From the NCBI RefSeq assembly GCF_001417955.2, contig NZ_LKTM01000079.1:24147-88146 (forward strand): a stretch of DNA of 64,000 nt, written 5' to 3'. Below are positions 1 through 11,334 of this stretch, one piece after another. Each line of letters opens with the position of its first letter. Position 1 is the stretch's first letter. The DNA is from Mycobacterium gordonae (GTDB taxonomy: Bacteria > Actinomycetota > Actinomycetes > Mycobacteriales > Mycobacteriaceae). The position numbers and the translations under genes are program-made. Below the pieces are notes generated by a model. That model worked only from the letters and a program-made list of their open reading frames with translations, ran no database searches and had not been told where the DNA came from.

Positions 1-8
1 ATGGACCG

Positions 9-395
9 ATGACCACACGACCGAAAACCCTTGGGCGACTGCTGATGCGCGCCGCTCCGGTGATCAACGCGCCGGTCGCCGCAGTAGCCAGGTCACCGCG
101 TTTCGCCGGACTGGTGAATCGAAACATCGCCATGCTCAGCTACACGGGGCGGCGTTCCGGACGCAGCATCAGCATCCCCGTCGCATATCGCCGCACCGGT
201 GACGAGGTCACCGTGAACGCCAACCTGCCCGAGACGAAAACGTGGTGGCGCAACTTCCTCGGCGACGGTGGCCCGGTCACGCTACAACTCAAGGGGATCG
301 AGCGCACCGGTCATGCGGTGGCCGCCCGGGACAGCGAGGGCCGGGTCACCGTTACGGTTCGGCTGACCGACGCCGGAGGTCAGACGACGGCGTGA
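9..395 (+). CDS. Deazaflavin-dependent nitroreductase-family protein (DUF385-like)
   Basis: A 128-residue protein with the split beta-barrel pattern of the mycobacterial Ddn/DUF385 family. The core LSYTGRRSGRSISIPVAYR followed by WWRNFLGDGG is typical. Members bind cofactor F420 and reduce small substrates, though many are uncharacterised. The N-terminal 35 residues are Arg/Ala rich and may form the lipid- or quinone-facing helix seen in this family. The 3' end overlaps the convergent thioesterase gene by 16 bp. Family assignment is reasonable from the motif; substrate is unknown. Confidence 0.7.
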   Translation: MTTRPKTLGRLLMRAAPVINAPVAAVARSPRFAGLVNRNIAMLSYTGRRSGRSISIPVAYRRTGDEVTVNANLPETKTWWRNFLGDGGPVTLQLKGIERTGHAVAARDSEGRVTVTVRLTDAGGQTTA

Positions 396-745
396 CTCCC
401 GACCGCGCGGGCGACCAGCTTGCCGTCCTGAAACACCTCCGCCTCCGAGGCGACGACGCGGCGACCGGCCTTCGTCGTCCGCGCCTTGCAGGTGAGTAGC
501 GTCCCCGCGACCGCCGGCCGCAGGTACTGGATCATCAGGTCGAAATGCGGAGCCGCCCTCTCGTCGTCGAGTGCGGAGTGAACCGCCAGGCCGGTGCTGG
601 TGTCCAACAGGGCCGCAAGGAATCCGCCGTGGACGCTTCCGCGCTCGTTGCAGTGTTCGGCAGCTGGCAAGGCCTCCACGATCGCGTCCGGCCCTTGCGA
701 CGGCACGTATCGGAAGCCCAGGAACTGGGCAAAATTACGCGTCAT
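380..745 (-). CDS. PaaI-type hotdog-fold thioesterase
   Basis: About 121 residues. The HCNERGSVHGGFLAALLDTSTGLAV segment is the hallmark of PaaI/YdiI-like acyl-CoA thioesterases: the N..G..HGG loop and the following helix carry the CoA site and the catalytic acid position. I chose the ATG at 745 because upstream in-frame sequence to 844 has no family resemblance and overlaps the preceding gene. Likely hydrolyses an aromatic or medium-chain acyl-CoA in the cytosol. It follows two same-strand genes and may be co-transcribed with them. Confidence 0.8.
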   Translation of the reverse strand: MTRNFAQFLGFRYVPSQGPDAIVEALPAAEHCNERGSVHGGFLAALLDTSTGLAVHSALDDERAAPHFDLMIQYLRPAVAGTLLTCKARTTKAGRRVVASEAEVFQDGKLVARAVGSHAVV

Positions 746-761
746 CGCCAAATTGGTTGCC

Positions 762-1214
762 TCACTTGCGTTGCTGACGCGTGGATTCGCGCACCGCTTC
801 GGCCGCATCGCGAAAGATCTGCCCGAAGTCGGGTACCCGGGCACGCGCGGCGGGCAGCGGCGCCGTCGGACGCTGCGTCTCGGCCAGGTCCAGAACCAGC
901 CACGCGCCGAACTGGTGGGGTTGCACGCGCAGCAACAGGGTGTCCAATTCGTCTTCGAGCACCACGGGAACGGTCACGAATTCGCCCGGTTGCGCCTTGT
1001 CGAGGCGGCGGCGCACGTCCGTGACATCGGCATCTTCGGCGAGGCGCCACCGCAGCTCCTGGCCGGTTCGGTGGGCCGGCGAATACAGCACGAGATATTT
1101 CCCCACGAGACGAAGCGTAAGGCCTGTTTCCGACGATGCGTCGCTCAGTCCAGCAAATTCCAGAACTCGGTCAGGGCCGCCGCGCCGCGTGCCGGGTCCT
1201 GCACCATCCACCAA
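762..1214 (-). CDS. Hypothetical protein, unknown function
   Basis: Up to 150 residues with no family I recognise. The convincing part begins near the strand-like LTLRLVGKYLVLYSPAH and continues through alternating beta/charged segments, ending in a basic tail (ESTRQQRK). The frame overlaps the upstream hydrolase by 70 bp if the ATG at 1214 is used. A GTG at about 1106 would avoid that overlap, so the start is uncertain. It sits between a hydrolase and a thioesterase on the same strand, suggesting one small operon. Confidence 0.55.
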   Translation of the reverse strand: MVDGAGPGTRRGGPDRVLEFAGLSDASSETGLTLRLVGKYLVLYSPAHRTGQELRWRLAEDADVTDVRRRLDKAQPGEFVTVPVVLEDELDTLLLRVQPHQFGAWLVLDLAETQRPTAPLPAARARVPDFGQIFRDAAEAVRESTRQQRK

Positions 1215-1891
1215 TGCCCGAGGCCGTCAAGCACTGCGGTGCGGGCGCCGGCCCGCTCGGCCGCCCGCCGCCTGGTTTCTTCGCCGCCGATATACGGGTC
1301 GTCGGTCGCCAGCAACGACAGCCCGGGCCGGGCCGCGGCGTTCTCGAGGGCCCGTCCGGCTTCGGCCATCGCCGGCTGGGCGGCCGAGCGGTAGAGCGTC
1401 AGAATCGCCCGGCCCATGGCCGCGTCCTGTTCCCGCGCGATCGCCGTGGCGATGTCGGCCGGTATGCCGAGCGCACCCATTTGCGCGGCCCGGTCCTCGA
1501 CGGTTCCACCCAGCATGGTGTCGACGAGTTGCTCACCGTCGCCGGGCGTCTGCCAGATCTGCGCCATGTCGTGCCAGACGTAGTCCGCGTCGAACAGGCC
1601 GACGGCGTCGCTGGCCCAGCTGCGGACCAGCTCGGGCCGGTGCATCACCACATTCACCACGTGCCCACCACCCCAGTCGTGACCGACCAGGTCGATCACG
1701 CCGCCGATCCGCTCCAGTTCGCGCTCGAGCCAATCGCGATAGGCGACATACGTCGCCGGGAAGTCCTCAGGTAGGGGTGCGCCGAATCCCGGCGGGGACA
1801 ACCGCACCACGTCGTCGCGTCCCAGCGCGTCGATCAACGGACCCCAGATCGCATCCGTCTCCGGATTGCCATGCACCAGAACAATCGACAC
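1145..1891 (-). CDS. Alpha/beta hydrolase, epoxide hydrolase / haloalkane dehalogenase type
   Basis: A 248-residue alpha/beta-fold enzyme. The oxyanion-hole motif HGNPE is near residue 7. The nucleophile elbow is GHDWGG, so the nucleophile is Asp rather than Ser, as in epoxide hydrolases and haloalkane dehalogenases. The catalytic His is in GLGHWWMV near the C-terminus. The GTG start at 1891 is supported by an AAAGGAGG ribosome site four bases upstream. Likely a cytosolic hydrolase of epoxide or halogenated substrates; substrate cannot be read from the sequence. Confidence 0.8.
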   Translation of the reverse strand: MSIVLVHGNPETDAIWGPLIDALGRDDVVRLSPPGFGAPLPEDFPATYVAYRDWLERELERIGGVIDLVGHDWGGGHVVNVVMHRPELVRSWASDAVGLFDADYVWHDMAQIWQTPGDGEQLVDTMLGGTVEDRAAQMGALGIPADIATAIAREQDAAMGRAILTLYRSAAQPAMAEAGRALENAAARPGLSLLATDDPYIGGEETRRRAAERAGARTAVLDGLGHWWMVQDPARGAAALTEFWNLLD

Positions 1892-1981
1892 GCTGCCTCC
1901 TTTTCCGAGTTCCGATTAGGCTTTACTCCGGAGTCGCATTAGTCTTGCGCGCGGTCCGTCATCCGACTCAGGAACACACCT

Positions 1982-2248
1982 ATGCCTCTTCAGCCCACTC
2001 TGCGCCGCCCACACTCCACGCGCAGAGGTCGTACACAGCGTATGAACTGCGTGACTGTTGGCCAGTGCTTCGACATCGACATCAGCCGTGACGCCGACGG
2101 ATGGTTGATCCGGATACCCGAGGTGGACGGGATCGCCCGCGCCGTTCGCCGTTCGGCGGTCGAGCTCGCGGCGCGGCAGTGCATCGCACGCAAAACCGGC
2201 ATTCCCATCGGTTACGTCGCCGTCTGGGTCGCCAACGAGAGCCGTTAG
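1982..2248 (+). CDS. HicB-like small protein
   Basis: Short protein whose core DIDISRDADGWLIRIPEVDG resembles the partial RNase-H fold of HicB antitoxin-like proteins, which are frequent as stand-alone genes in mycobacteria. No HicA toxin gene is visible beside it. Two starts are possible: ATG 1982 has an AGGA site eight bases upstream, while the recognisable domain only starts at ATG 2042. Function is unknown; an antitoxin role should not be assumed. Confidence 0.6.
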   Translation: MPLQPTLRRPHSTRRGRTQRMNCVTVGQCFDIDISRDADGWLIRIPEVDGIARAVRRSAVELAARQCIARKTGIPIGYVAVWVANESR

Positions 2249-2268
2249 CCGGTCGCCGTTTCTGCCCG

Positions 2269-3705
2269 TCAGTGCGAGAAGACGGTCAGATCCCCGGGCT
2301 CGTTGTCGAGCACCTCGCGGTTGAAGATCATCATGTACCCGAAGTACAGGGCGCCCGTGCCCAGCAGGCCGGCCACGATGATCATCGGTACGACCGCGGA
2401 GGCGGGGGAGAGCAGGATGATCAGCGCGCAGACCGACCAGATCAGCGCCGCCACCGCGATCGGCAGCTCGAACCGCCCGATATCGAAAGCACCTTCCTGA
2501 CGATCCAGTCGTTTGCGCACCACCAGGTACAGCACGACGATCATGCCGTAGGTCAGCGCCGGGAACACCGTCCCCGAGGTGATGAGCTCCAATAGCGCGT
2601 CGCCCGGCAGTGCGGCCAGCACCGCCACGCCGATGACCACAGGCACGACGGTCGCCGGAATCGGCGTCTGGGTCCGGGAATTCACGCGCCGCATCAGCCG
2701 GTGGGCGGGAAAACGGTCGTCACGCGACATTGCGAAAATCATCCGAGAGCAACTGGTCAGCGTGACCATTCCGCCTCCGAAGAAGGCAATCGCAATGGCG
2801 ACCAGGAAGATTCGCTCGGTCACCGTGCCGAGTTGATCGTGCATGATCATCGCCACCGGTGAACCGGCGGCCGAGACATGCGGGATGTCGTCGATGGCGA
2901 CCGTCAACGCGATCAGGAACAGCAGGCCCAGCACGCTGGCCGCGGCCACCGATCCCACGATGGCACGCGGAACGCTGCGGAACGGGTCCTTGGCCTCCTC
3001 GGCCATATTGGCCGCGGAATCAAAGCCGACCAGCGTTCCCAGGCCCACGATCATGACGGCCATCAGGCCGCCGCCGAAGGCGAAGTAGTTCGGCGCCCCC
3101 TCGGTGATACCGCGGGACGTGAGGTTGCCGACCGAGCCGTTTCCCGTCACCGACACGACAACGACGAGCGCGATGGCCAGCACCACCACGATGGACAACT
3201 CGATAGCCACCGCCGCCGAATTGATTAGCGCAACAATCCTTGTCGACGCGATCGCGAGTACAGCCTGGATCACCATCACCGTCACGGTGATCAGGCGCGC
3301 GGTGTCTTCATCGGGCGCGATGTTGAACAACGGCATCAGGCATGTGCTTGACATCGCGCTGTCGATCGCCATCAGCCCGGTGATCAGGTAGCAGAAGGTC
3401 AGCCACCCGAAGAACCAGCCGATCTTCGGGTTGGCCAGGCGCGATCCCCACTGATAGGACGAGCCGCTGAGCGGGATGCGGGCGGCGAACTGTGCGATCA
3501 CCAACGCGATCAGCAGCTGCCCCACCGCGGCGACGATCCACGTCCAGATCCCCACCGGGCCGGAGTTGCGCAACAGGTCGTCGTAGGTTCCGAAGATGCC
3601 CACCGCCACCGAGATGAAGGCGAACGAGACGGCGAACACCTGGAAGGAACCCAGGGTGCGTTTCAGTTCGGGCTCGTAACCGTATTCCTCGCTGAACTCA
3701 GTCAT
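2269..3705 (-). CDS. APC-family amino acid/polyamine permease
   Basis: A 478-residue membrane protein with about twelve hydrophobic helices and the APC-family start LKRTLGSFQVFAVSFAFISV, followed by a Gly-rich segment in helix 1 and the conserved GLGTLVGFDSAANMAEEAKDP around helix 6. It transports amino acids or related amines across the inner membrane. Its ATG lies 18 bp after the glycogen phosphorylase stop, so the two are probably one transcription unit. Confidence 0.88.
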   Translation of the reverse strand: MTEFSEEYGYEPELKRTLGSFQVFAVSFAFISVAVGIFGTYDDLLRNSGPVGIWTWIVAAVGQLLIALVIAQFAARIPLSGSSYQWGSRLANPKIGWFFGWLTFCYLITGLMAIDSAMSSTCLMPLFNIAPDEDTARLITVTVMVIQAVLAIASTRIVALINSAAVAIELSIVVVLAIALVVVVSVTGNGSVGNLTSRGITEGAPNYFAFGGGLMAVMIVGLGTLVGFDSAANMAEEAKDPFRSVPRAIVGSVAAASVLGLLFLIALTVAIDDIPHVSAAGSPVAMIMHDQLGTVTERIFLVAIAIAFFGGGMVTLTSCSRMIFAMSRDDRFPAHRLMRRVNSRTQTPIPATVVPVVIGVAVLAALPGDALLELITSGTVFPALTYGMIVVLYLVVRKRLDRQEGAFDIGRFELPIAVAALIWSVCALIILLSPASAVVPMIIVAGLLGTGALYFGYMMIFNREVLDNEPGDLTVFSH

Positions 3706-3723
3706 TGAGCCCCCGTATCTTCC

Positions 3724-6246
<2,523 letters not shown>

Positions 6247-6395
6247 GGTGGGTCCTATCCCTGGAAATCTCGCCGGCGCACGGGGGGAAACAGGCAAAGA
6301 GGCCTGCAGCGATGTTTGCACACCTGGCACGGGAATGCCGTCCGAACACATGAACAGCTGGCTATGTACTCGTTATGCATTAGTCTCACGCTACG

Positions 6396-7037
6396 ATGAA
6401 ACAGATGGCCAAGAAGGCGGTGACTCCCGGGCCGCGCGACGAGCGCGGGGTGCTGCAGGCGCGAATCCTCAACTCCGCCAGGCAGGAATTCGCCACGCAC
6501 GGCTGGGCTGGAACCACGATCCGGGCCGTCGCCCGCACCGCCGACGTAGACCCGGCGCTGGTGTATCACTACTTCGGCTCCAAGGAGCGCCTGCTGGACG
6601 CGGCGACGGACCCGCCGGCCAAGTGGCTGGAAACCGTCGCGCAGACGTGGGCCACGCCCCGCGACGAGTTGGGCACCCGCCTGGTCCGCACGGTGCTCGG
6701 CGCCTGGGCAGACGACGAGATCGGTCCGGTCCTGCGCGCCGTGGTGCTCACGGCCGCGCACGACGACCGCACCCGGGAAAAGCTGCGCGCGGTGGTCGAG
6801 CGCAGCCTCATCGGTGGTTCGACGCTGGGTACCGACGAGACGGATCGGCTGCGGCGCAGCGGGTTGATCGCCAGTCAGCTGATCGGCTTCGCCCTGATCC
6901 GCTTCATCTGGAAAATCGAACCGGTGGCTTCGATGTCCGAAGAAGACGTGGTAGCCGCCGTCGCGCCCAACATTCAGCGGTACATCGACGGAGACGTCGT
7001 CGCCAGACCGTCCAGCACCGGCTGCAGCGGTTCCTGA
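6396..7037 (+). CDS. TetR/AcrR-family transcriptional regulator
   Basis: A 213-residue regulator with an N-terminal helix-turn-helix (residues about 22-65: ILNSARQEFATHGWAGTTIRAVARTADVDPALVYHYFGSK) followed by a helical ligand-binding domain. Either ATG 6396 or 6405 could be used. It is divergent from glgP and so may control glgP and the permease, but I see no clear palindrome in the shared 150 bp. Its 3' end overlaps the convergent helicase gene by 64 bp. Confidence 0.85.
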   Translation: MKQMAKKAVTPGPRDERGVLQARILNSARQEFATHGWAGTTIRAVARTADVDPALVYHYFGSKERLLDAATDPPAKWLETVAQTWATPRDELGTRLVRTVLGAWADDEIGPVLRAVVLTAAHDDRTREKLRAVVERSLIGGSTLGTDETDRLRRSGLIASQLIGFALIRFIWKIEPVASMSEEDVVAAVAPNIQRYIDGDVVARPSSTGCSGS

Positions 7038-9187
7038 TGGACAACGCCGAGGCGCTGAGTCGCGCGGGTGAGGGCGACGTAGAGCTCGGCGGCGCCGCGA
7101 GGGCCGTCGGCCAGGATCCGCTGCGGATCCACCACCAGAACGGCGTCGAACTCCAGCCCCTTGGTCGCTGACGGGAGCACCGCGCCGGGGACTCCGGGTG
7201 GCCCGATCACCACGCTGGTGCCCTCGCGGGATCCCTCGTCACGCACGAAATCGTCTATGGCAGAAGTTAATTGACTTCCATCTACCCTTCTTGACCACGG
7301 CCGGACGCCGCACGCGCGGACCGACTCGGGCGCCACGACGTCGGGTGCGAACTCGGCGAGCAATGCGGCGGCGACGGCCATGATCTCCGCCGGCGTGCGG
7401 TAGTTCACCGTCAGCGACCGGTAAACCCAACGGCCGGGCACGTAGGGCCGCAGCATCGCATCCCAGGACGTCGCACCGGCCGCGGATCGTCGCTGCGCGA
7501 GATCGCCCACCACGGTGAAGGATCTGGCCGGGCAGCGACGCATCAAGACCCGCCAGTCCATTTCGGACAGTTCCTGCGCTTCGTCGACCACCACGTGCCG
7601 ATATGTCCAATTCCGGTCCACCGCGGCGCGTTCCGAGAGTTCACGCAGATCGCGTTCGACGAATCGGTCGGCCAGGTCCTCGCCGTAGAGCAGGTCCTGG
7701 GCGAGCAACTGGTCTTCGTCGTCCATCAGGTCTTCGCGGCTGACCATCAGGTCCAGGACGCCCGCCGCGTAGGCTGCCTCTTCGGCTTGTTCCTGTGCGG
7801 CAGTCTTTCTGGCGAGTTCCTCGGCCTCTTTGTTGACGCCCAGCAGATCCACCAGCTCGTCCAGCAGGGGCGCATCGGACACCGTCCACGCGTCACCGCT
7901 CTCGCGCCACAGCGCGGAATCGGCACCCGCCGCAAGCAGCCTCTCGGGCGACTCGTACAGCGCGGACAGCAGCGCGTCCGGGGTCAGGATCGGCCAGAGC
8001 TCATCGAGCGCGGAGGCGAACGCGGCGTTGTCCGCGAGTTCTTCGATCAGCTCCTCGCGAAGCTTCTCCCACGCGTTGCGGTCCGACCGGGTCAGCCAGC
8101 CGCGGCCGATCTTGCCGATCGCCCGCTCGGTCAAGACCCACGTGACGATGTCGGTGAACGCGGCGCGGGCCGCGTTGTGCGGCAGCCCGGTGGCGCGCGC
8201 CTCCTCCCTGGCCCACTGCGCCGTCTCGGCGTCGATGCGCAGGGTGACATCGGACAGCTTGATGAGCAGCGGATCCTCCGGCAGCCGTTGGTAGTCGGCG
8301 ATCGCGGCGGCGAGCACATCGAGGATCTGCAGTGAACCCTTGAGGCGCGCGGCGGTTGGCTCATCCTCGGCCGTAATGTGCAGACCGGGAACCAGATCGC
8401 CGACCGTCATGAACACCACGGTGGATTCGCCGAGTGAGGGCAGGACGCGGCTGATGTGGTCCAGGAAGGCCGGATTGGGACCGATGACGAGCACGCCGTG
8501 GCGTTCCATCCGCTCGCGCTGGGTGTAGAGCAGATAGGCGACACGGTGCAGCGCAACCACCGTCTTGCCGGTGCCGGGACCACCCTCGATCACCAGCACC
8601 CCGGAGTGGTCCAGCCGGATGATGGCGTCCTGCTCGGCCTGGATGGTGGCCACGATGTCGCGCATTCCATCACCGCGGGGGGCGTTGATCGCGGCGAGCA
8701 GGGCTGCGTCGCTTGAGCTTTCGCGCTTGTCTCCGTCGTCCGCGCGGCCGAGCACCTCGTCGGTGAAGTCGACGACGCGACGCCCGCGGGTGTGGAACTG
8801 GCGGCGCCGCCGGATGTCCTCGGGGTTGGCTGCCGTCGCGGTGTAGAACGGACGCGCCGCCGGCGCGCGCCAATCGATCAGCACCGGTTGGTACTCGTTG
8901 TCCTCATCGAGCAGGCCGATGCGCCCGATATAGGACCGGTTTCCCGAAATACCGTCCAGCCGACCGAAACACAGCCCGTCGTCGGCGACGTCGAGGCGCT
9001 TCATCCGCCGCGCCAGCGCCCGGACTTCGACATCGCGATCCATCGGCGTTTCGCCGTCGCCCCGCAAGGCGGCGCTGTACCTCGATTTCGCCTGCGCCCG
9101 TTCGGCGTCGAGCCGGGCATAAAGGCCGGTGACGTAGTCCTGTTCGAACCGCAGTTCGTCATCGAAGCTGGTAGCTGACTCCCGCAA
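6974..9187 (-). CDS. HelD/HelR-type superfamily 1 ATPase (RNA polymerase-associated)
   Basis: About 738 residues. The N-terminus has a coiled-coil arm (FEQDYVTGLYARLDAERAQ), then Walker A GGPGTGKTVVALHRVAYLL, a Walker B/DEAQ box (VVVDEAQELSEMDW) and C-terminal motif LYVALTRATQRL, as in UvrD-like helicases of the HelD group. HelD proteins dissociate stalled RNA polymerase; actinobacterial HelR relatives protect it from rifampicin. The start is uncertain: the TTG at 9187 matches the family N-terminus, with ATG 9250 as alternative. Confidence 0.82.
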   Translation of the reverse strand: MRESATSFDDELRFEQDYVTGLYARLDAERAQAKSRYSAALRGDGETPMDRDVEVRALARRMKRLDVADDGLCFGRLDGISGNRSYIGRIGLLDEDNEYQPVLIDWRAPAARPFYTATAANPEDIRRRRQFHTRGRRVVDFTDEVLGRADDGDKRESSSDAALLAAINAPRGDGMRDIVATIQAEQDAIIRLDHSGVLVIEGGPGTGKTVVALHRVAYLLYTQRERMERHGVLVIGPNPAFLDHISRVLPSLGESTVVFMTVGDLVPGLHITAEDEPTAARLKGSLQILDVLAAAIADYQRLPEDPLLIKLSDVTLRIDAETAQWAREEARATGLPHNAARAAFTDIVTWVLTERAIGKIGRGWLTRSDRNAWEKLREELIEELADNAAFASALDELWPILTPDALLSALYESPERLLAAGADSALWRESGDAWTVSDAPLLDELVDLLGVNKEAEELARKTAAQEQAEEAAYAAGVLDLMVSREDLMDDEDQLLAQDLLYGEDLADRFVERDLRELSERAAVDRNWTYRHVVVDEAQELSEMDWRVLMRRCPARSFTVVGDLAQRRSAAGATSWDAMLRPYVPGRWVYRSLTVNYRTPAEIMAVAAALLAEFAPDVVAPESVRACGVRPWSRRVDGSQLTSAIDDFVRDEGSREGTSVVIGPPGVPGAVLPSATKGLEFDAVLVVDPQRILADGPRGAAELYVALTRATQRLGVVHQEPLQPVLDGLATTSPSMYR

Positions 9188-9341
9188 TTCACCCCCCAAT
9201 CCATGGACCCCGACCCACGCGGCGGCGTCCGGCCAGCAATTGTGCGGCATGAACCGGGCCTTGCCGCAAGCCCCCGGGGCCGTTATAAGGTGATAAGGGC
9301 TTGAAAAGGCTTTGCGCGCAACCTCGTCGTCTGGAGTCCCC

Positions 9342-9749
9342 ATGACCGGACCGCCGCCCGACAACCCGTACGGTGGCTATCAGCCACCCGGGGAATATCC
9401 GCCGTATCAGGGCGGCGGGTACCAGCCGCCACCGCAAGGACCTTACGGCGGCTACCCACCGCCGTCGCCGCAGCCCTATGGCGGGTTCTCGCCGCAGGGG
9501 CCCTACGGGCAGCCGATGAAGCCCAACAATTACCTGGTGTGGTCCATCATCACCATCTTCCTGTGCATGATCCCGGGCATCGTTGCCACGGTGTATTCCA
9601 GCAAGGTCGACGGGCTGTGGGCACAGGGGCGATGGGCGGAGGCGAGCAGGTCCGCGAACACGGCCAAGACGTGGGCCATCGTGGGAACGGTCCTCGGTGG
9701 GTTGCTCTGGTTGTCCTACCTGGGCAGGCTGGGCTCTCACGTCTCGTAG
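9342..9749 (+). CDS. CD225/dispanin-family membrane protein
   Basis: About 135 residues. The first 60 are a Pro/Gly/Tyr-rich cytoplasmic-type tail (repeats of PYGGY and PPQGP). Two transmembrane helices follow, the first being VWSIITIFLCMIPGIVATVYS, with the dispanin signature NNYLVWSI...SKVDGLWAQGRWAEA between them. The ATG at 9342 has GGAG five bases upstream. Function of bacterial dispanins is poorly known; mycobacterial examples are small envelope proteins. The end overlaps the convergent TetR gene by 13 bp. Confidence 0.85.
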   Translation: MTGPPPDNPYGGYQPPGEYPPYQGGGYQPPPQGPYGGYPPPSPQPYGGFSPQGPYGQPMKPNNYLVWSIITIFLCMIPGIVATVYSSKVDGLWAQGRWAEASRSANTAKTWAIVGTVLGGLLWLSYLGRLGSHVS

Positions 9750-10303
9750 TCAGTCGCCGCCAGCCGGGCGATGGCGTCGGCCAGCGCGTCGGTGGTCAGC
9801 GGGGTGCCGGTAGCCAGCGGATGCAGCATGGCGCCGTCGAGAAACACCGCGATGGCGTCCGCGGCCCGCCGTCCGACCCGCGGCTCCAGCAGTGCGACGA
9901 CGCCCTCGTTCCACACCCGGGCCAGGGGCCGCAATTCGTCCCGGTAACTCGCCGCCAGATACAACTCGTTGAGCGTCCGGTACCGGTCGTGGTCGGCCAG
10001 GTAGTCGGCGGTGAGCCGGGCCAGCACGGCCGGCAGGTCGGGGTCGGCGTCCAGTTCCTGCCGCCACTGCTCCAGGTGCTCGGCCGAGGTGGTGGCGGCG
10101 TGCGCCAGAGCTGCTTCCCGCAGCTCGCCCAGGTCGCTGAAATAGTAGGTCGTCGACCCCACCGGGACGTCCGCCTCGGCTGCCACCAGGCGGTGTGTCA
10201 GCTGGCCGAGGCCGCGGCGGGCGATCACCCTGGTAGCCGCTTCGACGATCGCCTGACGGCGGCCGGCCGGGTCGCGCGGCCGGCGTTCGGGCGCGGAGCT
10301 CAA
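9737..10303 (-). CDS. TetR-family repressor of the Mmr efflux pump (Rv3066-like)
   Basis: A 188-residue regulator closely resembling, from memory, M. tuberculosis Rv3066: RRPRDPAGRRQAIVEAA, then VPVGSTTYYFSDL in the helix-turn-helix and RYRTLNELYLAA in the ligand domain. Rv3066 is a multidrug-sensing repressor of mmr. The TTG start at 10303 overlaps the mmr stop codon (TTGA), so the two genes are translationally coupled in one operon. The repressor very likely acts on the 30-bp palindrome at 10637-10666, giving autorepression. Confidence 0.9.
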   Translation of the reverse strand: MSSAPERRPRDPAGRRQAIVEAATRVIARRGLGQLTHRLVAAEADVPVGSTTYYFSDLGELREAALAHAATTSAEHLEQWRQELDADPDLPAVLARLTADYLADHDRYRTLNELYLAASYRDELRPLARVWNEGVVALLEPRVGRRAADAIAVFLDGAMLHPLATGTPLTTDALADAIARLAATDYET

Positions 10304-10623
10304 TGCGCACCGCCGAGGTTGAGCGTGACGACCCCGCCGATGATCAGTCCGACACCGATCAGCTTCGCCGCCGACAGGGGTGAGCCGAGAAACGCCACGG
10401 CGATGAACACGATCACGGCCGTCCCGATCGCAGACCACAACGCGTAGGCGACATCGGTCTGCATCCCGCGCGAGATGGACAGCGCCAGCAGGGCAAATGA
10501 CACCGCGTAACCGACCAGGCAGATGACGGTCGGCCACAGCCGGGTGAAACCCTCGGTGGTCTTGAGCAGGCTCGTCGCCGCTACCTCCGCGAAGATGGCG
10601 ACCAACAGGAATAGATATGCCAC
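10300..10623 (-). CDS. mmr: Small multidrug resistance efflux pump
   Basis: A 107-residue four-helix SMR transporter. It has the essential membrane-embedded Glu in MAYLFLLVAIFAEVAATS and the conserved YALWSAIGTA and GVVTLNLGGAH segments that match M. tuberculosis Mmr (Rv3065) nearly throughout. It exports cationic dyes and drugs in exchange for protons as an inner-membrane dimer. It is the first gene of an operon with its TetR regulator, preceded by a compound operator. Confidence 0.95.
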   Translation of the reverse strand: MAYLFLLVAIFAEVAATSLLKTTEGFTRLWPTVICLVGYAVSFALLALSISRGMQTDVAYALWSAIGTAVIVFIAVAFLGSPLSAAKLIGVGLIIGGVVTLNLGGAH

Positions 10624-10636
10624 GACACTCTCCCTT

Positions 10637-10666
10637 GTGTACAGATGTACATGTACAAATGTACAC
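10637..10666. promoter_or_regulatory. Compound palindromic operator upstream of mmr
   Basis: Thirty bases that read TGTACA, two bases, TGTACATGTACA, two bases, TGTACA, bounded by GT and AC. The whole element is an inverted repeat except for the two 2-base spacers. It lies 14 bp upstream of the mmr start. Rv3066 is known to bind an inverted repeat in front of mmr, so this is its probable site, able to take two dimers. Confidence 0.85.
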
Positions 10667-10698
10667 TACCATCGTGGCGGGTCACCACCGATCGGCGG

Positions 10699-11334
10699 TC
10701 AATTTCCCCATCGGCCGAGGGCGGCCATCTGTTCCAGCAGGGTGATTCCACCGTCGCGGCGTTCGCGCAACACCTCGCCGGCCATCGTGTACGGGAGCGC
10801 CGCCTCGGGGCTGCGTTGCGCCTGCGCGGCGATCGCGTCCATCAGAGACTTCGCCATGGCCAGGCGTGGGTAGCGGGCATGGATGGCCGCGGCCGCCCGG
10901 TCGTCGATGAAGTCGGCGTTGCGGCCGAAATCGATCCCCACGCCACCGTTGACCAGGTAGCAGATCGGCCCGCGGCGCTGGGCGATTCCGAACGAGCTGT
11001 GCAACGCAATCGCTTCCCACACCGCATCGATCACCGCACGTTCACAACCCTGCTCGGTCAGCAGGTTGGCCGCCAGGTCCGCGCCTTCGATCTCGAAGCG
11101 TTCCTTGCCGGCGGCGGCCGTACCGGCGCCGAGGTCATGCAGGACGCAGCCCAGGAACAGCGTCTCGCTGTCGAAATCCGAGCCGGGTTTCAGGCCTTCG
11201 TGCGCGGCGAGCAGCTCGCCGAAAAGATAGCTGCGCACACTGTGGTTGAAGACGGACTCCGATTCGGTCGATCGGGCTAATTCAATTGCGGCACAGGAAA
11301 CTTCAGAGTTCAGGAGTGATGGTACCGGTTGCAT
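10699..11334 (-). CDS. HD-domain protein, cyanamide hydratase-like
   Basis: A 211-residue HD-superfamily protein. Metal-ligand positions are visible in order: VFNHSVRSYLFG (first His), LFLGCVLHDLGAG (HD pair) and AVWEAIALHSSFG (distal His). This arrangement matches the cyanamide hydratase/Ddi2-like HD family, which hydrates small nitriles or acts on unknown substrates. The ATG at 11334 (MQPVPSLLNSEV) is preferred. It is divergent from the DoxX gene. Confidence 0.78.
   Translation of the reverse strand: MQPVPSLLNSEVSCAAIELARSTESESVFNHSVRSYLFGELLAAHEGLKPGSDFDSETLFLGCVLHDLGAGTAAAGKERFEIEGADLAANLLTEQGCERAVIDAVWEAIALHSSFGIAQRRGPICYLVNGGVGIDFGRNADFIDDRAAAAIHARYPRLAMAKSLMDAIAAQAQRSPEAALPYTMAGEVLRERRDGGITLLEQMAALGRWGN

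Noticed and set aside
781..2091. A 436-codon plus-strand frame across several genes
   Set aside because: Extremely Arg/Ser/Pro rich, spans intergenic DNA, and conflicts with a well-motivated hydrolase gene on the other strand.
1982..2248. HicAB toxin-antitoxin system
   Set aside because: Only a HicB-like domain is visible. No HicA-type double-stranded-RNA-binding partner is adjacent on either strand.
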